From: Chamaecrista fasciculata
Lineage: Eukaryota; Streptophyta; Magnoliopsida; Fabales; Fabaceae
NCBI GenBank assembly: GCA_003254925.1
Contig: QANZ01030535.1
Span: forward strand, 186,001-250,000
DNA: 64,000 nucleotides
Direction of reading: 5' to 3'
Shown: piece by piece, positions 48,981-60,093 of the stretch
Layout: the number at the start of each line of letters is the position of its first letter
How positions within the stretch are numbered: position 1 is the stretch's first letter
Notes under the pieces: generated by a model
Told to the model about the DNA's origin: nothing
Seen by the model: only the letters and a program-made list of their open reading frames with translations
Database searches by the model: none
Position numbers and translations under genes: made by a program

Positions 48981-49528
48981 AACCTTATTGGCATACGAGA
49001 GTTGAGTTCTCTCTCAAATCCCTCATCGTGAGGGATTACATCTCTCTTTCATGAGAGATTCCACCCTATTTCATATTAATGTTATTGGTGACACTATTTT
49101 TTGTGTGGTTATTGCAGCGGTGGTTTTTAAGTTTAGGTGCTTTTCAGCTGTTTTCCTTCCCAGATATATGTTCTCTCTGCTCGTGTCCGTGTATTTTCTG
49201 CAGCGGGTTTTGTGGAGGAGGCGTTCTGGATCTGGTCTGGTCTATTTTTTTTGTGTTTCCAATTTTTTAGATGATTGTAGTTTTAGTTAGATCTCTAGAT
49301 CCGTTAACTTGGCAGCTCATTGTCTTGCCAATTTGTGACACGAAGATGGGTCCTCTTGGATGGGTTGCAAATCCCCACCTTCGTCAGTTGGTGTTCTTTC
49401 TAGTTTTCTTGTTGATGCTAGAGAAGGATTTGATTATTTTGCTGTATTTTTATTTGTACTGTGATTGGCTTTGCCTTGCCTTACTTTTGAATTCAGGTCA
49501 AAAAAAAAAATTAAACCTTATTGGCATA
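48981..49528 (+). mobile_element. Polyadenylated retroinsertion (~515 bp) with 15-bp target site duplication
   Basis: AACCTTATTGGCATA is perfect at 48981-48995 and 49514-49528. The insert between ends in an A run (49500-49510). It is T/G-rich, without internal tRNA-type promoter boxes that I can recognise, and unlike the 3' UTR of the LINE at 50.7-57.9 kb. It is probably a 5'-truncated LINE 3' end of another family; a processed transcript is the alternative. Short frames within it are not supported as genes. Confidence 0.8.
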
Positions 49529-49626
49529 AAAATAATTAATGGTGTATATNTATAAATTGATAATTCTTTGCATATAATTAATTATTAATTAGTTAATTGT
49601 ATTATTTTTTGAATTGACGTTTAGTG

Positions 49627-49708
49627 AAATTGGGTGAGGCAAACTACAAAAGCATATTAAAAAGAGTAAATTGGGTGAGGCAAACTACAAAAGCATATTA
49701 AAAAGGGT
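49627..49708 (+). repeat. Tandem 41-bp duplication
   Basis: Two adjacent copies (49627-49667 and 49668-49708) beginning AAATTGGGTGAGGCAAACTA, identical except near the end. It directly precedes a half foldback (GGGTAAAATGCACTTTGGTA) that runs to about 49930; relatives of that half are at about 63400-63520. Confidence 0.75.
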
Positions 49709-50532
49709 AAAATGCACTTTGGTATCCTGTGGTTAGGACCAAATTCACTTTAGTACCCTGAAAGACAAAATCAGACACTTTGGTACCCTGAGGTTTACGT
49801 CGTTAGCACTTTGGTACCCAGTGGTTATTTTCCGTCAAGATTTAACAAAAAGTGCTCATGTGGCTCAATCTTAGCCGTCGATTTCTACTACATCTTATCC
49901 GTTAGTTTCTATTCCAGCATAAATTATATTTCACTCCTCAATACAAGATTTCTTTTGTGCGTTTAGGTCCTCTCCCTTTAGTAAAACGAATCAAAACACA
50001 ACAAACTAAAAGAATTGATGGAGTTTTCTACAATTTCATTCCAAGAACTAGAGAGTTATTAAAAAACAAATTGCAGAAAAATTGTTAGAGTTTTGATGAA
50101 TCAAAATCTTCCCTTTCTAATATGGGTAGAATTAAATTGCATTTATTTTCCAGATTTAGGACTAATATGTGATTTTCTCCTTTTTCATATTTTCCAAAAT
50201 TACATTTTGACCACAAAAAGTTTTCAAAATTTTTTAGTCCTCAAATATCATGATCTAGGACTTTTTTTGTAAATTTTGAAACTATTTGGTGGCATTCTAT
50301 AATTTTTGCAAAAATTTTGTAAAGTTTATCTTCTCTCCATCAAACCACACAGTTTTAGGGCCGCCACCAACCCAGCTCCATCCCTGGTTGTTGTTTATAT
50401 AATTTAAAGCATGTATTTTGGTTTTAGGAGAAAAACTTATATATATATATATGTATAAACTAATAAAAACAATTTTAATTTTAATTTTGAAAAAATAAAA
50501 AATTGAATAAGGTAATAGAAAATTAACATTGT

Positions 50533-50688
50533 CGTCACTCATTGATCAGGTATGTCTATAGTCTATGTGAGCATAAAGATGGTCTTGTGAATGTGAGGGT
50601 TGCAACACAACAATACTGTGGGAATGTGATTAGGAGAATGGTTTTCAATAAGAGGTATTTTGGAGAAGGTGGAAAGGATGGAGGGCTA
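50533..50688 (+). pseudogene. CYP79-like cytochrome P450 exon fragment
   Basis: One frame reads SLIRYVYSLC, then GLVNVRVATQQYCGNVIRRMVFNKRYFGEGGKDGG, then loses similarity. The latter block is a hallmark of CYP79 enzymes, which convert amino acids to aldoximes for cyanogenic glycosides, glucosinolates and defence volatiles. Only about 50 codons of a ~530-residue protein are present; no haem-binding or other P450 motifs occur nearby. It ends directly at the start of the LINE, so the breakpoint may be the LINE insertion point or an older rearrangement. Not functional. Confidence 0.8.
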
Positions 50689-50726
50689 GATAAAGAAATG
50701 CTTTCAATTTCATTTTAGAGAGAGAA

Positions 50727-53420
50727 ATGAATCGCTCCACCTCCCCCACCAAAAACCCTATTGATCCCGCCGCCACATCATCACTCCCCACCAACCCCTC
50801 CAATGCACCTGTTCATCCAGATTCAAACCCAAATTCAATTAATCCATCTATCCAACTCACCAAAAACCTTATCGCTTCATCTACCACAAAATTTACTTCC
50901 ACCAATTATCACACTCCATCTGTATCTACCGAATCGGAAACAAAACAACTCGTTTCATCTATCTCTACCTTTTCCAATCTAATCCCTTCAGAGAACCCAA
51001 AAATTTCGCCCTTATCACCAAGTTTCGATTTTTCTCACCTTTCTTCCCAGAAAAACTCGAATCCAGTCCCAGATCAAATTTGTTTTTCTGAACCAAGATC
51101 ATCATCACCAACTCTTTCTTTTCCAAACAAAGAAGATCCAAATCTCTCTACCCTACAAAATCCGCCTCATCAACCCGAATACCCACCCCTTCCATCAGAT
51201 ACAAACTCAAAACACAAACCATCAGATGAATCTCAACATATTCCCTGTCCTTCCAAACCTACCTTCTGAGATATCGTAGTCAGAAACTCTGACCTCGACT
51301 CAAAATCACCTGAAAAGGTTTTGCAAGACGAAGAAAGTCCCAAATTAGAAGCTGTCTCTTCTTCAACACACCACGTCAAAATATCCGATGATGGCCAGAT
51401 TCAGATCACCTTCCCGGGAAACATCACAAAAAACTTTCAAGCGAAATGGAAAAATGCCGTCATCGTTAGGGCTAACGCGCTCCATCTCGACCATCAAAAA
51501 CTTAAGGTACGATTCCAGCATATATGGCGACTTAAAGGTAATATCACAGTCTCTCATCTTGGTTTACATTTCTATCTGGTTTCGGACTTGCTTCCTGAAG
51601 ATCGTCTTGCTATTTTATCCTCTTCCCCCTGTTTTTTACATGGTATGCCCCTTCTTGTTCAATCCTGGTCCCCAAAATTTTCCCCTCAATTTGCTGCTTT
51701 AAACCCTATTTCTACGGTTTGGATAAATCTACCCTTTCTACCTATTGAGTTCCACTGCACAGAAATCTTGCTTGCTTTAGGAAATTCTATAGGAAAGGTT
51801 ATTGCTTTCGATTCGAGTAATGTTTTTTCTAAAGAAAATAAAAGATTTTGTGTTGAGCTTGCTTTAAAATCAAATCTACCGAAATCTTTTTCTATTGATG
51901 GGCATTCACAAATAATTGCCTATGAAAATCTTCATTTGCTTTCCTCTGCCTTTGTATCGGTTTCTACATCTTCTGACCCTTTACCTCTCCCCCCACTTCT
52001 TCCCACACCAACTTCGAGCCCTTCAAATTTTTCACATTCTAGGAAAAATTTTTCAAAAAACTCCTCTGAAAATCTGGTTAATAACCCACGTGGAAAAACT
52101 ATTAGGGATAATAATAAAAACCTCAAAAATGTTCCTCGTAACTCCTATCCTATTAAAACAAATAGTTTTTCAGAGCTTTCATCTAAAAAGCCAAATACTA
52201 CCAAAAAGCATCTTCCAAACACATCCCAACAAAGAGAACCTTTTTCGTCAAATTCTCCTTCTGTTCCCTCTTCTCAACCCTCCTCTGTCAAAAATACCAT
52301 CTCTGTGAAGTGCTTAGACCTGACACGTAAAAAAACTCTCTCAGGTTCTGCTCTCTTTAGCCCTTCTGCCCCACCTAATACCAGTAAAAACCAGCTGCAA
52401 GCTGGTTTGTCCACATCTAATATGCTGCACCTCACTGACCCCTTAGCTTCTAAGCCACTTTCCAATATAGATTTGCATAGTTCGAGTGATAAGGTTTTAA
52501 ACTTTAGTAGTCAACCTGCAGATATTAATAACAACAAAAATGTGATTAATCCTTCAAATAAATCTGACTCTGAAAAACTTTCAGAGGTTGACCCTGAATC
52601 TTCTTTAAAAGTCAGAACCCAAGTCCTAGCTTGTGACCCTCTTTCTGTCCTATCTGCCATTTCAAACGCCTATAAGAACAACTCTCATGCAACTTCCATA
52701 AACTCAAACCCTGATATATCTATCATCCTTCCAGAAAACATCACCACACAGAAAAATGTTTCCCTCAAACATTCATCGCCAGAATCTGCACTTCCAACGT
52801 CCAAACTTGCCAAACACAACCCTCCATCCCCCACCTCCACCCCCACGTCCAAATCATCAAAGGAGATCGCTACTGGTTATACCAATAAAGTGGCCAGAGA
52901 GACATGTCTCAGACATGGATCACAGGACTCCCCCTCCAGACAGGAGGGACTTCCTCCTCCAAAATCTCTACGATCTTTATCTAGAAAACCCTTCTCCTAT
53001 GACTGCTCAAACCTTGTTCTGGATAAACCTACTGAGAGGTATCCTCAACAATGCACCTTGGTTAGCATGTTGGACTTACCTCATGCACAAGGCTCACCTC
53101 TCCCAAATCACGAGTCAAGCTCACCTAGACTCACACCAAAACCTGATGAACAGGCACATATACGTTGTTCCCCCTCCTCACAGATCTCTAAACAATCATC
53201 TATACAATTGGTTTCCTCTCCCACCAACAGCCCACCCAAACCCACTAAGAGGACTGTATGCAGATCCAAAACTCCTAAACCTAGAACTATCAGACCACGG
53301 AGCAACCACAAAAATCTTTGGCCATCAAAACCACGGAGTGTTTTGGTACATCCCTCATCACATTTTAGAAATAGATGTCTGCACAATTTGCTCACTAAAC
53401 ACAGAAGTAGGAACCCTTGA
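50727..53420 (+). pseudogene. LINE ORF1 (DUF4283-like RNA-binding protein) with one in-frame stop
   Basis: Frame from ATG 50727 to 53420, broken only by TGA at 51267-51269. The N-terminal 180 residues are Ser/Pro/Asn-rich. After the stop, residues from about 220 on form a DUF4283-like domain (KISDDGQIQITFPG, AKWKNAVIVRANALHLD, VWINLPFLPIEFHCTEILLALGNSIGKVIAFD), known in plant LINE ORF1 and linked to nucleic-acid binding. A long Ser/Pro/Lys-rich tail follows. The last 665 bases overlap ORF2 in another frame, and there the ORF1 frame looks more like low-complexity filler. The stop may be a single G-to-A change in a tryptophan codon, but this is inference. Confidence 0.75.
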
Positions 53421-56400
53421 TTATGAGCTAGATTTCTTTCCTACTTTCATAGATCATAATATTATGGATTTAGACCCAAATGATATAGATCTTAACCTCC
53501 CTCCTGCTCCCTTCCACCTCATCCCAAACATCTCCTTCCTTGCCTGGAATGTTAGGGGGGCAGCCAACCCTGATTTTAGGCGTGTCTTTAACAACATTGT
53601 CAATACCCATCAACCTGACCTTGTCATTATCACTGAAACCCGACTAAGTGGCGAAAGAGCTTGCAACTCTATCAATGCTCTTGGTTATGAAAAGTTCTAT
53701 AAAGTTGATGCTATGGGCTTTTCTGGTGGTATTTGGATGCTTTGGAACCCAAATACAGTTAAGGTCAACATTTTGGCTTCTTCCTTTCAAGAGATTCATG
53801 CTCATGTGAAGGTAAACAACCTCTTCTTTATCCTTACTGGTGTATATGCTAGCCCTAACTTTAATACTAGAAAAATTCTTTGGGACAAATTATCCCTTAT
53901 GGGAAAACACCTTAACCTGCCCTGGTTGATTTTAGGTGATTTTAATGATATTTCGAATGCAAAAGAAAAATTTGGTGGTCTGCCTGCTTGCCCCTATAGA
54001 ATGAGAACTTTTAATAAATTCCTTAATGATAGTCAACTTATTGATCTTGGTTTTGAAGGGCCAAAGTTCACTTGGACTAATGGTAGGGACCTTCATTCTT
54101 TAGTAAAAACACGTATAGACAGAGGACATGCTAATAGAAGCTGGTTATCCTTGTTCCCAAACTCCAAAATCCTTCACCTCCCTAGAGTTAAATCTGATCA
54201 CTGCCCTCTCCTTCTTCATACAAATCATTCTTTCATTACTAGAAATAAACCTTTCCGTATAGAAATCTTTTGGATGCAACACCCTTCTTTCTTAGACATA
54301 GTTAAACGTAACTGGCTTGATAATAATAATAGCCTTGAAACCATCATTAAAAACTTCCATTACAATATTTTGAACTGGAGTAAATCCACTTTTCAAAATA
54401 TACACAAAAAAAAACTTTCTCTTCTTAAACGCATAGCTGGTATTCAAAAAAGACTTTCTTGTGCCCCTAATCCCCAGCTCTTGCAACTTGAAAAAACCCT
54501 CCAACTTGATTTCATGACTACCCTTGACCAAGAAGAACAATTGTGGTTTGCTAAAGCTAGGATAAATTGGCTTACCCTTGGTGATAGGAATACTACTTTT
54601 TTCCATACCACAGCCCTTATTAAAAGAAGAAAAAACTCTATATCCTGCCTTGAGTTAGATGATGGCACCTTTACTTATGACCCTAAAAACATCAATAACA
54701 TTATTTATAATTTTTTCAAAAACTCTTACACTGAGCCTAATAACCTTCTCCCTGTTAATATTCCTCATAACAGTATTCCCTTCAACTCCCTCCCAAAGAT
54801 TTCTCCTTCTGACCATCATTCTCTTCTTCAAATTCCTTCAGAAGAGGAAATCCGTAATGTAGTCTTCAACTTACAACCTTTCAAAGCCCCCGGGGTTGAT
54901 GGTCTTAATGCTTTCTTTTACCAAAAATCTTGGGATTGTATTAAAAAAGTTATTATTAAAAATATACAGCAGGTTTTCCATAATGCTGATATACCTGTCT
55001 CTTGGGGAGAAACCCTGCTGTGCCTTATTCCTAAAACTCCCTCGGTTACTAAGCCAAATCACCTTAGACCCATAGGGCTTTGCACTCTTCACTACAAAAT
55101 CCTCACTAAATTAATCTCCAATAGGATCAGACCTATCATTCCAAACCTCATTTCTCCCTCTCAGGGTGCTTTCCAAAAGGGGAAACAAGCCTCTGATTTG
55201 TTTATTGTTGCACATGTGTTGATGCACTCAATGCACAAATCAAAATCTAAAACTGGTTGGATGATTATAAAACTTGATATTCATAAGGCCTTCGACTCTA
55301 TTTCTTGGTCTTTTATTACTAAAATGTTGCAATCCTATGACTTCCCATCCCGTTTGATTAAACTTATCAACTCCTGTCTGCATAATACCTCCTACATGCC
55401 TATTATAAATGGCTCCAAAACTGATGCTTTCTATCCAATCAAAGGTATCAAACAAGGGGACCCAATTTCACCCTTCCTGTTCATTCTTGCTATTGAAATT
55501 CTTACCCACCTGATTAATAAAGAGGTAGCAAATAAGAATTGGAATGCTTTCAAGTTCAGAAAATCAAGTCAAACTTTTTCTCACCTCCTTTTTGCAGATG
55601 ACATTATCTTATGCGCCAAAGCAAGCATTAAAAATGTCAAAACAATCTCTAAAGTTCTTGACATGTTCTCCCACATATCTGGCCTTAATTTCAACAAAAC
55701 CAAATCTAAAATTTGGTTTTCCCCCACTGTTCCTAATAATATGCGTTCTACAATCACTAACCAACTTAACATTCAAAGAACTGATGAACTTGGTAACTAT
55801 CTAGGTTTCCCCCTCAAGCATAACTATAAACCTAGTGATTTCAACTTCATTCTAGATAAGATTAACAAAAAGCTACAGACTTGGAAGAGTAACTGCCTTT
55901 CTTCTGCTGGTAGAACTCAACTTATTAGATCTACAACTTCTACCATTGCCTCCTATTACATGAATGCCCTTTCTCTTCCTAATAAAATACTCAATGGGAT
56001 TGATAAATGTAACAGAAACTTCTTTTGGAATCACAAAAATGACAAATCTAAAATTCACACCTTAAGCTGGAATAAGATCACGAAACCCAAATACATTGGG
56101 GGTCTAGGGATTAGAAAAAGCGCTCATACTAACGCTTGTTTCATGGCTAAACAGAAATGGAAGCTCCTCACTCAGGATAAAAATATCTCCACAAATATCT
56201 TGACTATTAAATATGGCAAATTTTTAAGTATGAGTAAGAGAACACAATCTTTTGTCAGTAAAAGCATAAAGAAAGACCTTAACATTTTCGACAAAGGTAT
56301 AAAAATGTCTATTCGGAATGGAAAAAATACAAACTTCTGGCTTGGAAATTGGCTTCCTTGTGGTCCTCTACGTAATAGAATTCAGGGTCCTATCCCTCTT

Positions 56401-57657
56401 CATGCTCTTTCTATCTCTGTTCATGATTTCCTTAGCTATAATAGAGATAAATCTGACCTGCTTTCCATAGACCTTCCCATGAACATTGTATACGAGATAA
56501 ATGCTACACCTTATATCACTGACAGAAATTTAGATGATACACCTATTTGGGGACCTTCTGCTGATGGCATCTTCTCCATAAAATCCGCTTATAAGACTTT
56601 AACTACCTTTTCCCCTGATTACAGTGTTATTACTAAAATTAATTGGATCTGGAAAATCCTGTGTCATCCTAGGGAAAAAAACTTCATTTGGTTTATTATG
56701 AACAAAGGTCTTCTTACTTCTCAAAAACTCTATAATCTTAATGTCATAAATTCCCCCCTTTGCCCTTTATGTGCTCTTGATCTTGAAGACATGGATCACA
56801 TTTTTAGAAACTGTAATAAAATTAGAGACATCTGGAATAGCTTTTCTCTTCCTCCAAATTTTTACTCCATTCCCTTCTTATCTTGGATTGAAAGTAACTG
56901 TAAAAACTCTACCCCCATACACTATACGAACTGGGGAACTTTTTTCATCTATATCCTGAAAAACATTTGGCTTTCAAGAAACAAACTAATTTTTCAAAAG
57001 GCAATCTTTTCTGCAGAATCTATAAAAAAGCATGCTTTCTTCTGTGCAGTAGAATTCTTTAGCTTAGGGATAAATCCCCCTCTACCTGATTCTGTTTCTA
57101 TTACCTCTACTAAATCCTTCTGTTGGGAGAAACCAGATAGGAATTTTTACAAGATGAACACTGATGGATCTGCCAAGTCGAACCATATTAGTGCTGGAGG
57201 TATCTTAAGAGATGAGAATGGAAATTTTATTGCAGGTTTCTCTGAGTTTATTGGATATGGTCACTCTCTTAAAGCAGAACTCTGGGCTATATTCAGAGGA
57301 ATCGAGTTAGCTGTCTCTCTAAACATCAAAAAGATTATCTTAGAATCTGACTGTGTTGCTGCTATTAATTGCATTATCTCAGATAAAATTACTGTCCACC
57401 ATCCTTTTTACGCTATTATTTTTAACTGTAAAAATATGCTTGCTTCCTTTGACAGTTGGAGCATGAATCACACTTTTAGGGAAGCAAATGCGTGTGCTGA
57501 TCTTTTGGCATATCACGGCAGAACAAAGCAACTTCAGCACACTACCTTCATTTCCTTGCCGTCTTTTTTGAATCTCGCTTTCCTTCAAGATTACAGGGCC
57601 ATTCCTTTGTGTAGGAATAAAAGAAGAAAGAAGAAGACTACCTTTGATCCTACTTGA
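52756..57657 (+). CDS. LINE ORF2: endonuclease, reverse transcriptase, zinc-knuckle, RNase H (1633 aa)
   Basis: Drives target-primed reverse transcription. Residues ~258-480: APE-type endonuclease (FLAWNVRG, TETRL, LGDFND, KSDHCPLLL). About 700-1000: reverse transcriptase with KAPGVDGL, LDIHKAFDSISW and the catalytic FADD in HLLFADDIILCAKA. About 1270-1350: zinc-binding zf-RVT (CPLCALDLEDMDHIFRNC). About 1465-1580: RNase H (NTDGSAKS, AELWAIFRGIELA, LESDCVAAINC, NACADLLA). No stop or frameshift. The ~255 residues before the endonuclease lie mostly over ORF1 in a different frame, yet look protein-like (FLLQNLYDLYL, ILNNAPWLACWTYLMH), so the true start or the link to ORF1 is uncertain. The first ATG was used. 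Confidence 0.92.
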   Translation: MFPSNIHRQNLHFQRPNLPNTTLHPPPPPPRPNHQRRSLLVIPIKWPERHVSDMDHRTPPPDRRDFLLQNLYDLYLENPSPMTAQTLFWINLLRGILNNAPWLACWTYLMHKAHLSQITSQAHLDSHQNLMNRHIYVVPPPHRSLNNHLYNWFPLPPTAHPNPLRGLYADPKLLNLELSDHGATTKIFGHQNHGVFWYIPHHILEIDVCTICSLNTEVGTLDYELDFFPTFIDHNIMDLDPNDIDLNLPPAPFHLIPNISFLAWNVRGAANPDFRRVFNNIVNTHQPDLVIITETRLSGERACNSINALGYEKFYKVDAMGFSGGIWMLWNPNTVKVNILASSFQEIHAHVKVNNLFFILTGVYASPNFNTRKILWDKLSLMGKHLNLPWLILGDFNDISNAKEKFGGLPACPYRMRTFNKFLNDSQLIDLGFEGPKFTWTNGRDLHSLVKTRIDRGHANRSWLSLFPNSKILHLPRVKSDHCPLLLHTNHSFITRNKPFRIEIFWMQHPSFLDIVKRNWLDNNNSLETIIKNFHYNILNWSKSTFQNIHKKKLSLLKRIAGIQKRLSCAPNPQLLQLEKTLQLDFMTTLDQEEQLWFAKARINWLTLGDRNTTFFHTTALIKRRKNSISCLELDDGTFTYDPKNINNIIYNFFKNSYTEPNNLLPVNIPHNSIPFNSLPKISPSDHHSLLQIPSEEEIRNVVFNLQPFKAPGVDGLNAFFYQKSWDCIKKVIIKNIQQVFHNADIPVSWGETLLCLIPKTPSVTKPNHLRPIGLCTLHYKILTKLISNRIRPIIPNLISPSQGAFQKGKQASDLFIVAHVLMHSMHKSKSKTGWMIIKLDIHKAFDSISWSFITKMLQSYDFPSRLIKLINSCLHNTSYMPIINGSKTDAFYPIKGIKQGDPISPFLFILAIEILTHLINKEVANKNWNAFKFRKSSQTFSHLLFADDIILCAKASIKNVKTISKVLDMFSHISGLNFNKTKSKIWFSPTVPNNMRSTITNQLNIQRTDELGNYLGFPLKHNYKPSDFNFILDKINKKLQTWKSNCLSSAGRTQLIRSTTSTIASYYMNALSLPNKILNGIDKCNRNFFWNHKNDKSKIHTLSWNKITKPKYIGGLGIRKSAHTNACFMAKQKWKLLTQDKNISTNILTIKYGKFLSMSKRTQSFVSKSIKKDLNIFDKGIKMSIRNGKNTNFWLGNWLPCGPLRNRIQGPIPLHALSISVHDFLSYNRDKSDLLSIDLPMNIVYEINATPYITDRNLDDTPIWGPSADGIFSIKSAYKTLTTFSPDYSVITKINWIWKILCHPREKNFIWFIMNKGLLTSQKLYNLNVINSPLCPLCALDLEDMDHIFRNCNKIRDIWNSFSLPPNFYSIPFLSWIESNCKNSTPIHYTNWGTFFIYILKNIWLSRNKLIFQKAIFSAESIKKHAFFCAVEFFSLGINPPLPDSVSITSTKSFCWEKPDRNFYKMNTDGSAKSNHISAGGILRDENGNFIAGFSEFIGYGHSLKAELWAIFRGIELAVSLNIKKIILESDCVAAINCIISDKITVHHPFYAIIFNCKNMLASFDSWSMNHTFREANACADLLAYHGRTKQLQHTTFISLPSFLNLAFLQDYRAIPLCRNKRRKKKTTFDPT

Positions 57658-57906
57658 AGGCTTCTTCTTTTTTCTTTTGCTCCAAGACCTCTTGCTTCTG
57701 TCTCGTTTAGTTTCTAGGCTCTCTGTTTTTCCTTTCCCTGTATGCTTTAGCTAGTTTCGCTTCTCTGCTTTCTTTCCCTGTATGTTCTAGCTTGCTTTCT
57801 GTTTCCTAGATGTTTCTGCTGTCATCAGTGGTTACTTGTTTCTCAAGATGGTTTGTAGCTTATCCTTTGCAGTAATATAATTTCCACGTATTATCAAAAA
57901 AAAAAA

Positions 57907-58926
57907 CTTCAAGGTAGATTGTTTTGTGAAATCGATACATGGTATCGCCATCATCTCACTCTCACTACTCGTCACCTCTCTCTCTAGAATTCTCTATGTG
58001 TTTAATTAATTCTGGGTACTGATTTTGTAGAGAGTGTTACTCTATATATAGTGTGATCCCTGGATGAATTAACGTTAGCCTACGCAAATAAAGAGGAATT
58101 CAATTAGTAGAATAAAGGGGAATTCTCTACTGCTTCATTACAACTATATCAAAACCATGGATTTCAAGCGCAAAGTCAAAAGTAGTTGCTACCCCTCATT
58201 AATTAATTATTTAATCCATCATCCTTTCTTTTTCTCCCACTCTCAAATGCATCTGTTTTTTTTTTTTTTACAATCTCGTAAAATTAAAACAAAACGTAGA
58301 ATAATGAATGTGTTGTTCGACGAAAACAAAACCATTGTTCCTGTTCAAGAACGTTAAAAACCACTGTCGAACAACCAAGCAACGCCAAACGTAGACGGAA
58401 AAAAAAATAAGGGATCCCAAGCAAAACAATGTACACCCATACGATTATGTTCTTTCGACTGACGAGATCTGCGATTTGATCGTGGACTTGCTCTCTGTTC
58501 GCCATTGATCAACTTCGGTGATCAATACCCCAGCACACCTTCCCATCAATGCAGAAGCAAGGAACAGTACCTCCGTTCTGGACCCAAAAATCACATCGTT
58601 GATATCACTGCTTTACTCTTATTGTATTTTGGTTCAAATTTCAAAATAGCCCTTTTCTAGTTTGTGAAAAGCGCTCAAATCACAAAACAGTCCACCTTAA
58701 AGTTCACTCTCGTTAATTTAGATGGAAAAAACTACCTGGGACCTTATTTGTTAACGGAGTAAACCACAGGCTCCAATTTGAAACTTTTTAAACCACAGGG
58801 ACCCTATCGAAAAATGGGTCAAACCACATGGCCCTTTTGTGTAACTTATCCTAAAAACTATCATATGGCTTCTCCCAAGATATGGATTGTCTAAAGTGAG
58901 AAAGGAAAGAGCTATATGAAGGGGTA
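57907..58926. other. Region downstream of the LINE, unassigned
   Basis: Mixed sequence, less AT-rich than its surroundings, with no gene I can recognise. Near 58720-58860 a half foldback of the AACCACAGGGACC type occurs. A small minus-strand frame (58284-58505) gives no recognisable domain. Confidence 0.45.
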
Positions 58927-59506
58927 GTGCAGATTAGGGGTGAGCAAACCAACCCGCCAACCCGCGAGCCCGCAGGAACCAACCCAACTTGCAGCTATGG
59001 GTTGGGTTGGTTTGGGCTCAAAATTTCCAAACCGCACACTTGCGGGTTGGATTGCGGGTTTGGAGTTTTTCAACCCAACCCAACCCGCGAGCTCGCATAT
59101 ACATTTTTTTTATTTTTTTATACATATTTATGTATTTTTATATAAACTTTGTATGTTTTCTTATGTATTTATATTATTAGTTCTTTATAATTAAGATATT
59201 TTGATTATAAAATTTACATAATTACATATATGTATTACATTTACATATGTTATGGAATATATTTTAATTGATTTATATTTATATATATAAAATTTATGTT
59301 TTTTATTCTTTTTTATGTGTAAGTTTTCTTTATTCACTACTCACAAATTTATAATAATATTTTTTTGTTATGAAAATTATAAAAAAAAAATTACAAACTC
59401 AACTTGCAGGTTCAACCCAACCCAACCCGTAGATTGATGTGCGGGTTGGGCTGGGATTTTCCCTCAACCCGCCCCAACCCAACCCGTGCTCACTCCTAGT
59501 GCAAAT
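58927..59506. mobile_element. Non-autonomous hAT-type element (564 bp), second copy
   Basis: Same family as 43212-43863: ends TAGGGGTGAGCAAACC and (inverted) TAGGAGTGAGCACGGG, with CAACCCGC-rich subterminal zones. Flanked by GTGCAGAT (58927-58934) and GTGCAAAT (59499-59506), 7 of 8 bases matching. About 90 bases of the right subterminal zone present in the first copy are missing. Confidence 0.85.
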
Positions 59507-59551
59507 AGCAAGGTTTGAAAATTTCACTGCTCTGTTGAAAGCATTTTTTTG

Positions 59552-60093
59552 TCCAAGAGTCATTTTAATCCTAAATGTATGTCCTAATGTTCAGTTTGGT
59601 CCATTATGTTTAAAAGTGTTCAAATTGGTCCTAAATGTTGGCAAAATATTTCATTTTAGTTCTAAATGTTGGTAAAATGTTTCATTTTGGTCCCAAATTA
59701 TTGAATTTGGTCATATTTCTCTCGTCTCTCATTTCAAGTTCAAATGGCTTGTTAAGAGGAACTCACAGCTCTAAATTCGTCGCATTCAAATTTGAAACGA
59801 TAGAGATATGATCAACTTTGTTTGTTTGACCATGAAACGAGTAGTCTACTTTTATGACCAATTTGACCTCGTTTGTTGACGGCCCCAAATGGATAGAGAA
59901 ATTACTTTTTGATAACAATACGTAGTTCTAAACTCGTTATGTTTGAACTTGAAACGAGTCATATTTAATAGTTTGGACCAAAATGAAACATTTACCAACA
60001 TTGGACCAAAATTGCAATTTGAACATTTTGAAATATAATGGATCAAAATGAACATTAAGGCAGACATTTAGAACCAAAATGAACCTTTAACCT
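59552..60093. repeat. Foldback element, same family as 16114-16830
   Basis: Left arm CATTTTAATCCTAAATGTAT, GTTTGGTCCATTATGTTT; right arm AAATATAATGGATCAAAATG, ACATTTAGAACCAAAATGA. Here no MITE interrupts the centre. Confidence 0.75.

Larger units (their letters stand above)
50689..57906 (+). mobile_element. L1-type LINE retrotransposon, near full length
   Basis: Two ORFs followed by a ~240-base 3' UTR and a poly(A) run (57896-57906). The 5' end is placed at the loss of similarity to the CYP79 fragment and is approximate. The domain order (DUF4283-like ORF1; endonuclease, reverse transcriptase, zinc-knuckle and RNase H in ORF2) is that of plant L1-clade elements. I found no target site duplication flanking it. 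ORF2 is open throughout, so it inserted fairly recently. Confidence 0.9.

Noticed and set aside
50761..52308. Additional long frames inside the LINE on both strands
   Set aside because: They are shadows of ORF1; only the DUF4283-bearing frame has recognisable protein content.
57930..58020. Possible LTR end and primer-binding site (CATGGTATCGCC) after the LINE
   Set aside because: Only TGGTATC matches a plant primer-binding site. No paired LTR or internal coding region was found.
58284..58505. 73-codon minus-strand frame starting MANREQVHDQIADLV
   Set aside because: It has some protein-like composition but no family I recognise and no extension by splicing, so it was not called.
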